Positions 7,903 through 16,122 are shown, counted from the stretch's first letter. The stretch is DNA of 37,194 nucleotides from Streptomyces inhibens (GCF_003389455.1 NZ_QUAC01000019.1:40172-77365); one strand, 5' to 3'. The notes: a model not told the origin generated them from the sequence alone. Numbers and translations: made by a program.

Positions 7903-8550
7903 TCACTGGCGTCGGCCGGGGCCCTCCGCCGCCTCGGCGAGCGCGTGAAACACATAGGCGGTCGACGTGGCACCGGGGTCCTGATGGCCGATGCTGCGTA
8001 GCCCCAGGTACGACGCCCGGCCCTTTCTGGCCTGGAGCGGGACGGTGGCTCGCATACCGGCTTCGGCCGCATCGGCCGCGGAGTGTGCGGACGTACAGAA
8101 GTCGGCGCCGGAGTGCGCCGCGTCACGGAAGGCGTCGACCGCGGGGGAGTAGGCGTCGATCATGGTCTTGTCGCCGGGGACGGCCGCACCCAGCTGCTGC
8201 ACCTTTGCCAGCGCCGCGGCGAGCGCCGTGGCGAACTGCGGGGCGTCGACCTCCGCGGACGCGCCGAGGGACTCGCCGAGGGCCCGGAATGCGCCGCCGA
8301 ACAGCGGTCCGGAGGCACCGCCGACGACCGACACGAGAGAGTTTCCCGCGGTCGTCAGGACCTCGCCGACCGAGGCCGGGGTCTTCGACGGGTCGTCGAG
8401 CCGGTCGCGCACCGCGGTGAAGCCCCGGGCCATGTTCGCCCCGTGATCGCCGTCTCCGATGGCGGAATCGAGTCGGGTGAGGTGCTCTTCGTTCCGGCTC
8501 ATGGCCGAGGTGATGTTCTGCATCCAGTCGAGAGCGAGCGAAACATCCAC
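7903..8550 (-). CDS. dhaL: Dihydroxyacetone kinase subunit DhaL (ADP-binding)
   Basis: 215 aa. The motif DSAIGDGDHGANMARG (from D28) is the Mg/ADP-binding signature of DhaL, and GGASGPLFGGAFRALGE is also typical. In the PTS-dependent kinase DhaL carries the bound ADP that is rephosphorylated by DhaM and passes phosphate to dihydroxyacetone held on DhaK. The start is GTG 8550, preceded by AGAGGAG; an in-frame extension upstream to 8640 lacks family similarity. Family members are about 210 aa, which fits. The usual partner dhaK is not adjacent: the next gene upstream is the IclR regulator, 332 bases away. A TTC-N9-GAA palindrome lies in that gap. Confidence 0.9.
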   Translation of the reverse strand: MDVSLALDWMQNITSAMSRNEEHLTRLDSAIGDGDHGANMARGFTAVRDRLDDPSKTPASVGEVLTTAGNSLVSVVGGASGPLFGGAFRALGESLGASAEVDAPQFATALAAALAKVQQLGAAVPGDKTMIDAYSPAVDAFRDAAHSGADFCTSAHSAADAAEAGMRATVPLQARKGRASYLGLRSIGHQDPGATSTAYVFHALAEAAEGPGRRQ

Positions 8551-8882
8551 CGGTTCTCCTCTGGCGTTGCGGATCGCGGACTCCGGTGTCGGCGGTGCGG
8601 ACGAGGATAAGTTGTCGATCGTCTTCGCAGGCTTCCGCATGGCAGGCGCTCCTTCGTTCCCCCGTGCCCGCAGCCTTGAGCAGCGAGTCGGTTAACTAAC
8701 GCTATCCCGAAAGCTGTTCGGCAATGCCGAATGCCAAAGGAAGCAAAACGCAGCGACCCCGGCGCCGTCAAGGGCTTCCGGCGCAGTGGTCCCACGGGCA
8801 CCTCGTCTGAGGCCCGATGGCCGCCTTCATGCAGCGAGTTGATGAAGTCTCCATGAAATATGGAGGGGTCTTTACCGAAGCA
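8551..8882. other. 332-base intergenic region before dhaL
   Basis: No gene is evident on either strand and I find no dhaK remnant in its translations. It holds the palindrome TTCGGCAATGCCGAA (8717-8731), a second inverted repeat CTCCAT-GAAAT-ATGGAG (8850-8866) and a locally AT-richer patch (GTTAACTAACGCTATC, about 8690-8706) that could hold the dhaL promoter when read on the minus strand. Confidence 0.5.
8717..8731. promoter_or_regulatory. Palindromic operator candidate upstream of dhaL
   Basis: TTCGGCA-A-TGCCGAA, 7-bp perfect arms around a single base. It shares the TTC-N9-GAA geometry with the site in the iclR-dhaM gap, so the IclR protein is the likely binder. It lies about 170 bases upstream of the dhaL start. 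Confidence 0.5.
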
Positions 8883-9659
8883 TCAGCCGCAGGCGCGCAG
8901 ACCCGCGTTGCGCGGTGCCCCGAGGTCCCGGGACAGACTGCGAGCGACTTCGCGGACCGCGATCGCACACTCCTGACGTGCACTTTCGGTCAGCAGGCGC
9001 TCGACAGGGCCCACCAGGCCAAGGCCGCCCACGACCTCACCGGTACGATCGAAGACGGGAGCTGCGATGCCGGCGTCGCCCAGGGTCAACTCCTGGTCGT
9101 CCAGCGCGTATCCGATCTCGCGCACCCGGTCCAGCTGTGTGGTGAGCCGTGCCGGGTCGACGATGCTGGCGCCGGTGACCCGGGGCAGCTCGCCCGCCAG
9201 GAGTTCGGTACGCCGTTCGGCGGGCAGAAATGCCGCGATCGCCTTCCCCAGGGCGCAGGTGTTCCAGGGCAGGCTGGCCCCCGTCTCCAGCACCTGTACC
9301 GACCCGCCGGGCCGGAAAGCGTGGTGGACCACAAGAACATGATGGTCCGTCAAAACTCCGACCCACACGGCGGCACCGGCCTGGGAGGCGAGCAGATCGG
9401 CCCACGTCACCGCGCGGGTACGCAACTCGTGCGAGTCGAGGTAGGCATTGCCCAGGGTCACCAGACCGGGGCCCAGCTGGTACTTGCCCGTCTCGCGGTC
9501 CTGGACGACCATGCCCTCCGCTTCCAGGGTGCGCAGGAGGGCGTGCACGGTCGGCTTGGCCACGCCGATACGGTCGGCCAGCTCCGTCACGCCCAATCGC
9601 GGCGTCGCCGTGGCGAGCTCCCGGAGAACGTGGATCGCCCTGTGCACCGCCTGGACCAT
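8883..9659 (-). CDS. IclR-family transcriptional regulator
   Basis: 258 aa. The N-terminal winged helix-turn-helix reads LGVTELADRIGVAKPTVHALLRTLEAEGMV (about residues 22-51), the canonical IclR pattern. An effector-binding domain follows, with CALGKAIAAFLP and the C-terminal block DAGIAAPVFDRTGEVVGGLGLVGP. The ATG at 9659 is preceded by AGGGAG. It diverges from dhaM with only 58 bases between the starts, and the TTC-N9-GAA inverted repeat lies there, so autoregulation and control of dhaM are likely; dhaL downstream has a similar site. Glycerol- and dihydroxyacetone-related IclR regulators (GylR type) are known in streptomycetes, so a triose-related effector is a reasonable guess. Confidence 0.92.
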   Translation of the reverse strand: MVQAVHRAIHVLRELATATPRLGVTELADRIGVAKPTVHALLRTLEAEGMVVQDRETGKYQLGPGLVTLGNAYLDSHELRTRAVTWADLLASQAGAAVWVGVLTDHHVLVVHHAFRPGGSVQVLETGASLPWNTCALGKAIAAFLPAERRTELLAGELPRVTGASIVDPARLTTQLDRVREIGYALDDQELTLGDAGIAAPVFDRTGEVVGGLGLVGPVERLLTESARQECAIAVREVARSLSRDLGAPRNAGLRACG

Positions 9660-9672
9660 GCAACAACTCCCT

Positions 9673-9701
9673 GTTCAGTATTGATGAACGACGTTCTGAA
9701 C
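9673..9701. promoter_or_regulatory. Divergent iclR/dhaM operator region
   Basis: GTTCA-GTATTGA-TGAAC (9673-9689) is a perfect inverted repeat with a seven-base spacer, followed at once by the palindrome GTTCTGAAC (9693-9701). Both lie in the 58-base gap between the divergent starts of the IclR gene (9659) and dhaM (9718), where a regulator could block both promoters. Confidence 0.6.
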
Positions 9702-9717
9702 CATAGGGTCCTTGTTC

Positions 9718-10110
9718 ATGACACCGCTGGTTGGCATCGTACTTGTGTCGCACAGTGCGGAGATCGCCCTCGGCGTACGGTCCCTGGTCGAGCAGATGGC
9801 CTGCGAAGGGGTCGTCGTCGGCACCGCCGGCGGCACCGACGACGGTCGTACCGGGACGAGCTACTCCCGCATTCTCGCCGCCCTGCGCACGGCGGACAGC
9901 GATGCCGGCGTGGTGGTCCTGCCGGACCTGGGAAGCTCGGTCCTCACCGCACGCCTCGTCCTGCACGACCACCCCGGCATCCAAGCCGTCCTGGCCGACG
10001 CCCCGTTGGTCGAGGGAGCCGTCGCCGCCGCCGTCACGGCCGCGAGCGGCGCCGACCTGTCGACCGTCGTCAAAGCGGCCGAGGAGGCGCGTCATATCAG
10101 CAAGTTCTGA
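9718..10110 (+). CDS. dhaM: DhaM-like PTS EIIA phosphotransferase subunit
   Basis: 130 aa, single EIIA(mannose)-type domain. The phospho-accepting histidine is H12 in GIVLVSHSAEIA, and GTDDGRTGTS (about 38-47) resembles the DhaM loop. It has no added HPr or EI-like domains, unlike E. coli DhaM, and so depends on general HPr. It would re-phosphorylate ADP held by DhaL. An in-frame TTG lies six bases upstream at 9712, but the ATG is preferred. Divergent from the IclR gene and opposite in strand to dhaL, so the kinase genes are split over two transcripts. No dhaK is next to it. Confidence 0.85.
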   Translation: MTPLVGIVLVSHSAEIALGVRSLVEQMACEGVVVGTAGGTDDGRTGTSYSRILAALRTADSDAGVVVLPDLGSSVLTARLVLHDHPGIQAVLADAPLVEGAVAAAVTAASGADLSTVVKAAEEARHISKF

Positions 10111-10145
10111 CCGGTCACCGGGCATGGGGTGACGGCACGTACGAG

Positions 10146-10663
10146 CTACTTGCTCAGTACATTCGCCACCACGATGCACAGCCCGAGCAGCATGTCCACG
10201 CCACCGACCCGGCAGGCCGCCGCCCAGCCCCGTCCCGCCACCCGGGCCGCCCACACCCCCAGCCGAACAGCGCCACCGTATTGAAGGTCAGAGCGACATC
10301 GATCGCGGCTTCCTCGCCCCACCATCCCGCGTACGCGCCGAACAGGGCGGCCACCGTCGGCAGCATCGCGGCCACCAGTGGCCACTCGGTCAGCATCGAC
10401 CGTACGGCCGTGGTGGTGACCGGCGCCTTGTCGCCCGTTCGGTGTGCGATGGAGTGTGCGTAGCCGTGCGCCGCGGCTGACGCCGCCCCCGCCAGTAACA
10501 CCCACACCGCGTCATATCCGGGATCCGAGGTCCCGGTGTCATGGCCCAGCGCGGCGGCCAGCACGCTGGCGAGCACCGATCCGTACACCCCGCCGAACAG
10601 CAGCCGCTGCAACGGCTCTTCCCGTCGGCGAGGACGTCTGGAAAGCGTGGTGCTGGTCGACAT
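10146..10663 (-). pseudogene. Integral membrane protein gene with apparent frameshift
   Basis: Reads from ATG 10663 as a membrane protein: a basic N-terminus (MSTSTTLSRRPRRREEP), then helices around GGVYGSVLASVLAAALG, YDAVWVLLAGAASAAAHGYAHSIAHR and WPLVAAMLPTVAALFGAYAGWW. After ALFGWG the frame turns into a Cys/Arg-rich non-membrane tail ending near 10154. The neighbouring frame from the same point reads GVWAARVAGRG and then VGGVDMLLGLCIVVANVLSK, a plausible last helix, stopping at 10146. One extra G in the five-G run (complement of 10256-10260) would join them. So the gene carries a real or sequencing-derived one-base deletion. Function unknown. Confidence 0.75.
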
Positions 10664-10697
10664 GGCGCCACCTCACAGGTCGGGGATGTGCGCCCGT

Positions 10698-11114
10698 TCA
10701 GGCGGCGGCTGCGGCCTCGTGCAGCGCATGGGTGATGAGCGGCAGGTCGGTGGCGTCCACCTGGTGGAGCACCTGTCGCAGGCTGACGTCGCAGTGGCCG
10801 ACCAGAGAGGCCGCGACCCGCAGGACCGCCAGCTCGCTGGGTGAACCCACGTTCCAGGGCCCGGCCAGCAGGCGCAGGCCCACCGCGTTCCAGTCGACCG
10901 TGGGGTGGCCGTCCGGATATTCAAGAAGCGAGCCGAGCCCGACGCTTTCGTTCTCCGCGCTCTGCTCGCAGAACAGATGAAGCCAGAAACCGTTGCGGTG
11001 GCGGCCGAGCAGGCGCACGGCGGCACGCATCTGGACGTTGCCGACCGGGCGAACGAGGCGTTCGGCGAGGTCGTGACCGTCCTGGGGCGTGAGTTCCTTG
11101 ACTGACTGGGGCAT
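10698..11114 (-). CDS. Hypothetical protein, 138 aa
   Basis: I do not recognise the family. It starts MPQSVKELTPQDGHDL at an ATG preceded by GGAGA, contains a probable beta-rich part (GFWLHLFCEQSAEN) and ends in an alanine run. There is no signal peptide or membrane helix. Codon use looks like normal coding for this genome, and the gene sits upstream of the frameshifted membrane-protein gene with a 34-base gap, so the two may share a transcript. The content (DWNAVGLRLLAGPWNVGS, DATDLPLITHAL) gives no motif I can assign. Confidence 0.65.
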   Translation of the reverse strand: MPQSVKELTPQDGHDLAERLVRPVGNVQMRAAVRLLGRHRNGFWLHLFCEQSAENESVGLGSLLEYPDGHPTVDWNAVGLRLLAGPWNVGSPSELAVLRVAASLVGHCDVSLRQVLHQVDATDLPLITHALHEAAAAA

Positions 11115-11266
11115 GGGTTCTCCGTCCGTGGGGATCGCTCACCACCATGCCCCTCCCGGTGCACGGAGCCGGCAGTTCGCCGCGAGAGTCACCCGTGTCG
11201 CAGCGTTCGCGCAGCTCTTCAGGTGAGACTGGTGCGCGCCTGGTTGATGTGCCCCCGTTCCGTCTG

Positions 11267-11300
11267 CGGGTGCCCCGCACGAAACCGTGCGGGGCACCCG
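11267..11300. terminator. Strong hairpin terminator after cynR
   Basis: CGGGTGCCCCGCACG (11267-11281), loop AAAC, and CGTGCGGGGCACCCG (11286-11300) form a perfect 15-bp stem directly after the cynR stop. It is the strongest hairpin I noticed in the window. Confidence 0.8.
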
Positions 11301-11302
11301 GC

Positions 11303-12205
11303 TCAGGTCTCTCCGGGCTGTTCCGCCGCCCAGCCGCGGGCCACGCGGGTGAAGGCATGGGCGGCGGCGCTCCGGTAGGCGGTTTCGCGGCGGAGCAGGG
11401 TGACGGTACGGGAGGGCAGCGGCGGGTCGAGGGGGACGGGGTGGAGGTGGGGGTGGTCGTGGGTGATGGCGTCGGGCAGCACCGTGGCGAGTGGGGTGCG
11501 CCGGACGATTTCGGTGAGGGCGTTGAGGGAGTTGGCCTCCACCGCGATATGCGGGGCGACCCGGTGCCTGCCGAAGTGGGCGTCGATATGCCCCCGGGTG
11601 ACGAAGTCGGCGCTGAGCAGGGCGAGTTGGAGAGCGTTCAGGGCGCTGATCGGCAGCGCCTGAGTGCGCCCGGCATGGGGGTGCTCGGTGCCGACGACGA
11701 GGCCGAGGGTCTCGGTGAACAGTGCGGTCGCGGCGATGCCGGGCAGATGGGGTCCGCCGAAGGCAATGCCGAGGTCCAACTCGTCGGCGAGCAGGGCCGA
11801 TTCGATGTGGTCCTGCGTTATCTCCCGCAGCTCCAGAGTGATGGCGGGATGCCGTCGGTGGAAGGCCTCCACCAGGGGCCCGACGAGGTAGGCGGTGAAT
11901 GTCGGTGTCATCGCCAGCCGCAGGGAGCCGCGCGAGAGGTCCTGGACATCGAGCACCGCGCGCTCGGCGGCCGCGAGGTCCTGCAGGGCGCGGCGTGCGT
12001 AGTGGACGTAGGCCTCGCCCGCGTCCGTCAGGCGCACACTCCGGCCGGAGCGGTCCAGCAGCTGCACCTTCAGTGACCGCTCCAGCTGCTTGACCTGCTG
12101 CGACAGGGTGGGCTGGGAGATGTGCAGCGCTTCGGCGGCACGGGTGAAATTCGCATGCTCGGCAACCGCGAGCAGGTAGCGCAGATGACGCAGTTCCACC
12201 ATCAC
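11303..12205 (-). CDS. cynR: LysR-family regulator of the cyanate operon (CynR-like)
   Basis: 300 aa. Standard LysR layout: N-terminal winged helix (LRHLRYLLAVAEHANFTRAA, then SQPTLSQQVKQLERSL) and two lobes of an effector domain. It diverges from the carbonic anhydrase and cyanase genes with about 170 bases between, the same arrangement as cynR-cynTS in E. coli, where CynR activates the operon in response to cyanate. A short inverted repeat, ATGAC-N8-GTCAT, lies in the shared promoter region. A 15-bp hairpin ends the gene. Assignment as CynR rests on this context plus the family. Confidence 0.88.
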   Translation of the reverse strand: MMVELRHLRYLLAVAEHANFTRAAEALHISQPTLSQQVKQLERSLKVQLLDRSGRSVRLTDAGEAYVHYARRALQDLAAAERAVLDVQDLSRGSLRLAMTPTFTAYLVGPLVEAFHRRHPAITLELREITQDHIESALLADELDLGIAFGGPHLPGIAATALFTETLGLVVGTEHPHAGRTQALPISALNALQLALLSADFVTRGHIDAHFGRHRVAPHIAVEANSLNALTEIVRRTPLATVLPDAITHDHPHLHPVPLDPPLPSRTVTLLRRETAYRSAAAHAFTRVARGWAAEQPGET

Positions 12206-12253
12206 ACCTCACCTCATCTGCGGATACGGCCCTGGCCTCTGCGGACCATCCAG

Positions 12254-12304
12254 CTATAGATATGACCAATCGCAGTCATGGATTCTGCGACTTGGACACT
12301 ATAG
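12254..12304. promoter_or_regulatory. Divergent cynR/cynT promoter region
   Basis: The region is less GC-rich than its surroundings. ATGAC (12262-12266) and GTCAT (12275-12279) form an inverted repeat with an eight-base spacer, in the place a LysR regulator would bind. CTATAG occurs twice (12254-12259 and 12299-12304); each could be a -10 element, one for each direction. No classical -35 box is clear. Confidence 0.4.
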
Positions 12305-12379
12305 GCGCAGGTCACGCATGGTGGATGACGTCGGCCCCCCGCCGGCCCCCCGAGCCCCGATCGAAGGGAGTGAGTGACC

Positions 12380-13012
12380 ATGCAGCACCTGGCCGAAGGA
12401 GTCCGGCGCTTCCAGCAGGACGTCTTCCCCGCCCAGGCGGCGCGCTTCGCCCGTCTCGCCACCGCCCACACACCGACCGCGCTGTTCATCAGCTGCTCCG
12501 ACGCTCGCGTCGTGCCCGAAATGATCACGCAGCGCGAGGCGGGTGAGCTGTTCGTCATCCGTACCGCCGGCAATCTCGTCCCCGCCTACACCCCGGGCGC
12601 GGACGGTGTGGCCGCCGGCATCGAGTACGCCGTCAGCGTCCTGGGCGTCGCCGAGATCGTCGTCTGCGGGCACTCCGCCTGCGGCGCCATGACGGCCCTC
12701 GCCGACCGCCACGACCTCACCCACCTGCCCGCGATCGCCGACTGGCTACGCCACGCCGATGCCTCCCGGGCCCGCACTGCCGGCACCGGCCGGGGCGGGA
12801 GCCGAACCGACGCCTCGGCCGGTGCCCCGGTCGACGCCCTGGTGCGCGACAACGTCCGCGCCCAGCTCGCCAACCTCACCACCCACCCCTCGGTGGCCCG
12901 CGCCCTGGCCGAGCACACGCTCACGCTGCACGGCTGGTGCTTCGACATCGCCACCGGCGCCGTCGAAGCGCTCGATCCCACCAGCGACCGATTCGCCGCC
13001 CTCACGGCCTGA
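12380..13012 (+). CDS. cynT: Beta-carbonic anhydrase (CynT-like)
   Basis: 210 aa. Zinc ligands are C39 (ISCSDAR), H98 and C101 (CGHSACGAM); D41 and R43 form the usual Asp-Arg pair. Beta-carbonic anhydrase interconverts CO2 and bicarbonate. Beside cyanase it keeps bicarbonate, the cyanase co-substrate, from being lost as CO2. I chose ATG 12380 because GAAGGGAG lies nine bases upstream; a GTG six bases earlier is also in frame. A stretch of about 25 residues rich in Ala, Gly, Arg and Thr ([12 protein letters not shown] onward) interrupts the C-terminal half, probably a surface loop. cynS follows after 58 bases on the same strand. Confidence 0.93.
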   Translation: MQHLAEGVRRFQQDVFPAQAARFARLATAHTPTALFISCSDARVVPEMITQREAGELFVIRTAGNLVPAYTPGADGVAAGIEYAVSVLGVAEIVVCGHSACGAMTALADRHDLTHLPAIADWLRHADASRARTAGTGRGGSRTDASAGAPVDALVRDNVRAQLANLTTHPSVARALAEHTLTLHGWCFDIATGAVEALDPTSDRFAALTA

Positions 13013-13070
13013 TCGCTCCTTACCTCTCTCCGCATTCCCCACCATCCCTTCAGCGATAAGGAAGCCCCTC

Positions 13071-13541
13071 ATGGTGCACGCACAGTTCGACCCCACCGCC
13101 CGCCGGCAGCTCGCGATCGCCGCGGTCGAGGCCAAGACCCGCAAGGACCTCACCTGGCAGCAGATCGCCGATGCCGCCGGTCTGTCGGTCGCCTTCGTCA
13201 CCGCCGCCGTGCTCGGCCAGCACGCGCTTCCCCAGGCGTCCGCCGAGGCCGTCGCCGAACTGCTGGGCCTCGACGACGACGCGGCGATGCTCCTGCAGAC
13301 CATCCCGACCCGCGGTTCCCTCTCCGGTGCCGTCCCGACCGACCCGACGATCTACCGCTTCCACGAGATGCTCCAGGTCTACGGCACCACCCTCAAGGCC
13401 CTGGTCCACGAGCAGTTCGGCGACGGCATCATCAGCGCGATCAACTTCAAGCTGGATGTGCAAAAGGTCGCCGACCCCGAGGGCGGCGAGCGCGCGGTCA
13501 TCACCCTCGACGGCAAGTACCTGCCCACGAAGCCGTTCTGA
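13071..13541 (+). CDS. cynS: Cyanate hydratase (cyanase)
   Basis: 156 aa, the same size as E. coli CynS. The catalytic residues fall at the E. coli numbers: R96 and E99 in IYRFHEML, and S122 in [12 protein letters not shown]. The N-terminus carries the helical HTH-like fold ([23 protein letters not shown]), and the C-terminus ends [13 protein letters not shown], almost invariant in the family. It converts cyanate and bicarbonate to carbamate (then ammonia) and CO2 as a cytoplasmic decamer. It forms a cynTS operon, followed by a hairpin and the convergent LysR gene. Confidence 0.97.
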   Translation: MVHAQFDPTARRQLAIAAVEAKTRKDLTWQQIADAAGLSVAFVTAAVLGQHALPQASAEAVAELLGLDDDAAMLLQTIPTRGSLSGAVPTDPTIYRFHEMLQVYGTTLKALVHEQFGDGIISAINFKLDVQKVADPEGGERAVITLDGKYLPTKPF

Positions 13542-13545
13542 CCGC

Positions 13546-13568
13546 GGCGTCCGCTCGGATCGGACGCC
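13546..13568. terminator. Hairpin after cynS
   Basis: GGCGTCC (13546-13552), a nine-base loop and GGACGCC (13562-13568) form a perfect 7-bp stem five bases after the cynS stop. It lies between convergent genes and may serve both. Confidence 0.6.
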
Positions 13569-13636
13569 AAGGGCGCGCGGGCCCGGCGTACGGCCCCTGC
13601 GAGGTGGCACCTCGATCATGCGGTCGTACGCCGTGC

Positions 13637-14542
13637 TCACGCCCCGTCCATGCGCTCCATCAGGTGCGTGAGGAATGTCTGCACGGCGACGGGCAGTACC
13701 CGCCGGGCCATGGACTGGATCTGGACGGAGCGCTCCGCCAGCTCCGGATTTCGTACCGGGATCGCCACGACATCCTCGCCAACACCGCTTCCCCGTACTG
13801 CCAGTTGGCCCGCCAGAATGATTCCGCCGCGCAGCCGGGCGAAGGCATGCAGCGCTCCGCTGTCGTTGCTCACGAATACCGGCTGGAAAGTGAGATCTTC
13901 CAGGCTCGCGCAGATATCGAAAAGCTGCCGGATGGTCGTGGTCTGTTCCATAAGTCCGAGTGGATACGGCAGCAGATCCGAAATCCAGAGCTCGGTGTGT
14001 CCGGCGAGCGGATGGCCTGTCGGAACGAGCGCGAGAATGGGCTGCCGAAGCGCGTATTCGACCTTGATGCCCTCTTCGGGCGCCAGGCTGTAGGTGACCG
14101 CCAGATCGGCTTCGCCGTCCCGTACCCGCCGGGTGGCGTCCCCGGGGGTCGTCACATGCAGATGGAACCGCACCCCTGGATGCGTCTCCCGGAAGGCGAC
14201 GACGGCCTCCGGCAGGAAGCCCCGGGCGAAGCCCTCCGAGCTGGCGATCCTGACCGTGCTGTGCCGCAGCGTCCCCAGCCCGCGAAGATCCGCGAGGACC
14301 TGTTCGGACTCCAGCTGCGAGCGTCTGGCATGGGCCGCCAGCATCTCGCCGGCCTCGCTGAGGACCATGCCGCGCGGCCTCCGCTCGAACAGCGGGACCC
14401 CCACCTCGTGCTCCAGACGCGCGATCTGCCGGCTGATGGCCGAGCCCGCCACGTGGAGGTGCGCCGAAGCCTGGTTGATCGATCCGGTACGCGCGACTTC
14501 GAGGAAGTACCGCAGTGCCGGCGCCGGTTCCATCGATGTCAC
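13637..14542 (-). CDS. LysR-family transcriptional regulator
   Basis: 301 aa. N-terminal helix-turn-helix: LRYFLEVARTGSINQASAHLHVAGSAISRQIARLEHEVG. The effector domain follows, with VRIASSEGFARGFLPEAVVAFRETHPGVRFHLH as its first strand and helix. Divergent from the M20 peptidase gene, so it very likely controls the peptidase-transporter-CoA-transferase-crotonase set. Two overlapping inverted repeats with T-N11-A form lie in the shared gap. It is not closely similar to the CynR-like protein upstream. The inducer is unknown. Confidence 0.92.
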   Translation of the reverse strand: MTSMEPAPALRYFLEVARTGSINQASAHLHVAGSAISRQIARLEHEVGVPLFERRPRGMVLSEAGEMLAAHARRSQLESEQVLADLRGLGTLRHSTVRIASSEGFARGFLPEAVVAFRETHPGVRFHLHVTTPGDATRRVRDGEADLAVTYSLAPEEGIKVEYALRQPILALVPTGHPLAGHTELWISDLLPYPLGLMEQTTTIRQLFDICASLEDLTFQPVFVSNDSGALHAFARLRGGIILAGQLAVRGSGVGEDVVAIPVRNPELAERSVQIQSMARRVLPVAVQTFLTHLMERMDGA

Positions 14543-14614
14543 GTTGCCACCTCATTGCTGCGCCGCTGTGCGGCAGACCACGTGACCCTACCGCCCGCAT
14601 CGTCGGGTGCAACC

Positions 14615-14640
14615 TTGCCTGTTCGGCAATGCTCCGTTGC
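14615..14640. promoter_or_regulatory. LysR operator candidate upstream of the M20 peptidase gene
   Basis: TTGCC-TGTTC-GGCAA (14615-14629) is a perfect inverted repeat containing the T-N11-A pattern (T14616, A14628). It overlaps a second repeat, GCAA-N7-TTGC (14626-14640). Both lie in the 182-base divergent gap, where the LysR protein encoded at 13637-14542 would be expected to bind. Confidence 0.55.
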
Positions 14641-14724
14641 ATTTACGGTAATTGTGCCGCGCCTCGGGCTGTGGCTAGCCTGCGGTTCCTGATGTTCCAG
14701 GGATTCTGGGAGAAAGGAACTTTC

Positions 14725-16122
14725 GTGCCGCGCTCTGAGGCAATCGACCGGGCATTGGAATATTTCGATTCCGGTGCATTTCTCACGGATCTGGAACGGC
14801 GGGTCGCCATTCCCACCGAGAGCCAGTCCGGAAACCCGGTGGAACGGCAGCGGCAGCTGCGGTCCTACCTGACGACGGAAATGGCTCCCGCGGCCGCCCG
14901 GATCGGCTGCACCACCCGGATCGTCGACAACCCGGTGGCCGGCGGTGGCCCGTTCCTCGTCGCCACCCGGCATGAAGGTGAAGGGCTGCCCACCGTGCTC
15001 ACCTACGGGCACGCCGACGTGGTGCCCGGCGAGGCGCACCGGTGGCGGTCCGGCCTGGAACCATGGCGCCTCGTCGTCGAGGGGGACCGGTGGTACGGAC
15101 GCGGTACCGCGGACAACAAGGGCCAGCACAGCGTCAATCTTGCGGCACTCGAACAGGTACTGCGCACCCGGGGCGGCAGCTTCGGCTTCAACCTGAAGGT
15201 GATCGTCGAGACGGGCGAGGAGACCGGCTCGCCCGGCCTGCGCGCCCTGTGTGCGCAGCTGCGCGACGAACTCGCCGCCGATCTGCTGATCGCCTCCGAC
15301 GGGCCCCGCATCTCCGCCCCACGCCCGACACTGTTCCTCGGCTCGCGCGGCAGTGTCGCCTTCACCCTGCGCGTTGCGCTGCGCGACAGGGCCCACCACT
15401 CCGGTAACTGGGGCGGCCTGCTGCGCAACCCCGCGACCGTCCTGGCCGGCGCGCTGGCCACCCTCGTCGACGGCCGCGGCAAGATACTCGTACCCGGGCT
15501 GCGCCCCCCGTCGATCCCGCCGGCAGTCACAAAGGCCCTGGCCGACCTTCCGGTGGGCGGCGGTCCGAACGACCCCGTCATCGACGAGGACTGGGGCGAG
15601 CCCGGCCTCACCCCGGCCGAGCGGCTGGTCGGATGGAACACCCTGGAAGTCCTCTCGCTGGGCGCCGGAAACCCGGACACACCGGTCAACGCCATCCCCG
15701 GTACCGCACATGCGCATTGCCAGCTGCGCACCGTCGTCGGCACGGACGCCGAGGGCGTGGGCAAGGCCCTGCGCGCACACCTGGACGCGCACGGGTTCCC
15801 CATGGTCGACGTGGAAACCGGCCGGCGGATGTCCGCGACCCGCTCCGACCCCGACGGCCCCTGGGTGCGCTGGGCCGCGCAGTCCCTCGCCCGGACCACC
15901 GGCGCCGCGCCCGCGATCATGCCCAACCTGGGCGGGTCCATCCCGAACGACGCATTCGCCGATGAACTCGGACTCTGCACGATCTGGGTGCCGCACTCCT
16001 ACCCCGCCTGCGCCCAGCACGCCCCGGACGAACACCTCCTCGCGCCGGTGGCGCGCGAGGCGCTGCAGATCATGGCCGGTCTCTTCTGGGACCTCGGCGA
16101 CCCCTCCACCCGACCCCTCTGA
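14725..16122 (+). CDS. M20-family metallopeptidase / amidohydrolase
   Basis: 465 aa. Metal and catalytic residues are in the family order: H96 with D98 in YGHADVVPG, D130 in GRGTADNKG, the E165-E166 pair in ETGEETGS, D192 in SDGPR, and a C-terminal His in HAPDEH. A dimerisation domain sits between. The start is GTG 14725, seven bases after AGAAAGGA; longer in-frame starts read into the divergent promoter. M20 enzymes hydrolyse dipeptides, N-acyl amino acids or carbamoyl compounds. Here the next gene is a proton-coupled importer, followed by CoA-transferase and crotonase genes, so it probably opens an amide in a compound whose acid part is then degraded through CoA esters. The substrate is unknown. 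Confidence 0.9.
   Translation: MPRSEAIDRALEYFDSGAFLTDLERRVAIPTESQSGNPVERQRQLRSYLTTEMAPAAARIGCTTRIVDNPVAGGGPFLVATRHEGEGLPTVLTYGHADVVPGEAHRWRSGLEPWRLVVEGDRWYGRGTADNKGQHSVNLAALEQVLRTRGGSFGFNLKVIVETGEETGSPGLRALCAQLRDELAADLLIASDGPRISAPRPTLFLGSRGSVAFTLRVALRDRAHHSGNWGGLLRNPATVLAGALATLVDGRGKILVPGLRPPSIPPAVTKALADLPVGGGPNDPVIDEDWGEPGLTPAERLVGWNTLEVLSLGAGNPDTPVNAIPGTAHAHCQLRTVVGTDAEGVGKALRAHLDAHGFPMVDVETGRRMSATRSDPDGPWVRWAAQSLARTTGAAPAIMPNLGGSIPNDAFADELGLCTIWVPHSYPACAQHAPDEHLLAPVAREALQIMAGLFWDLGDPSTRPL

Noticed and set aside
8551..8882. dhaK remnant in the gap upstream of dhaL
   Set aside because: None of the translations shows DhaK motifs such as the substrate-binding His region; the gap is also too short.
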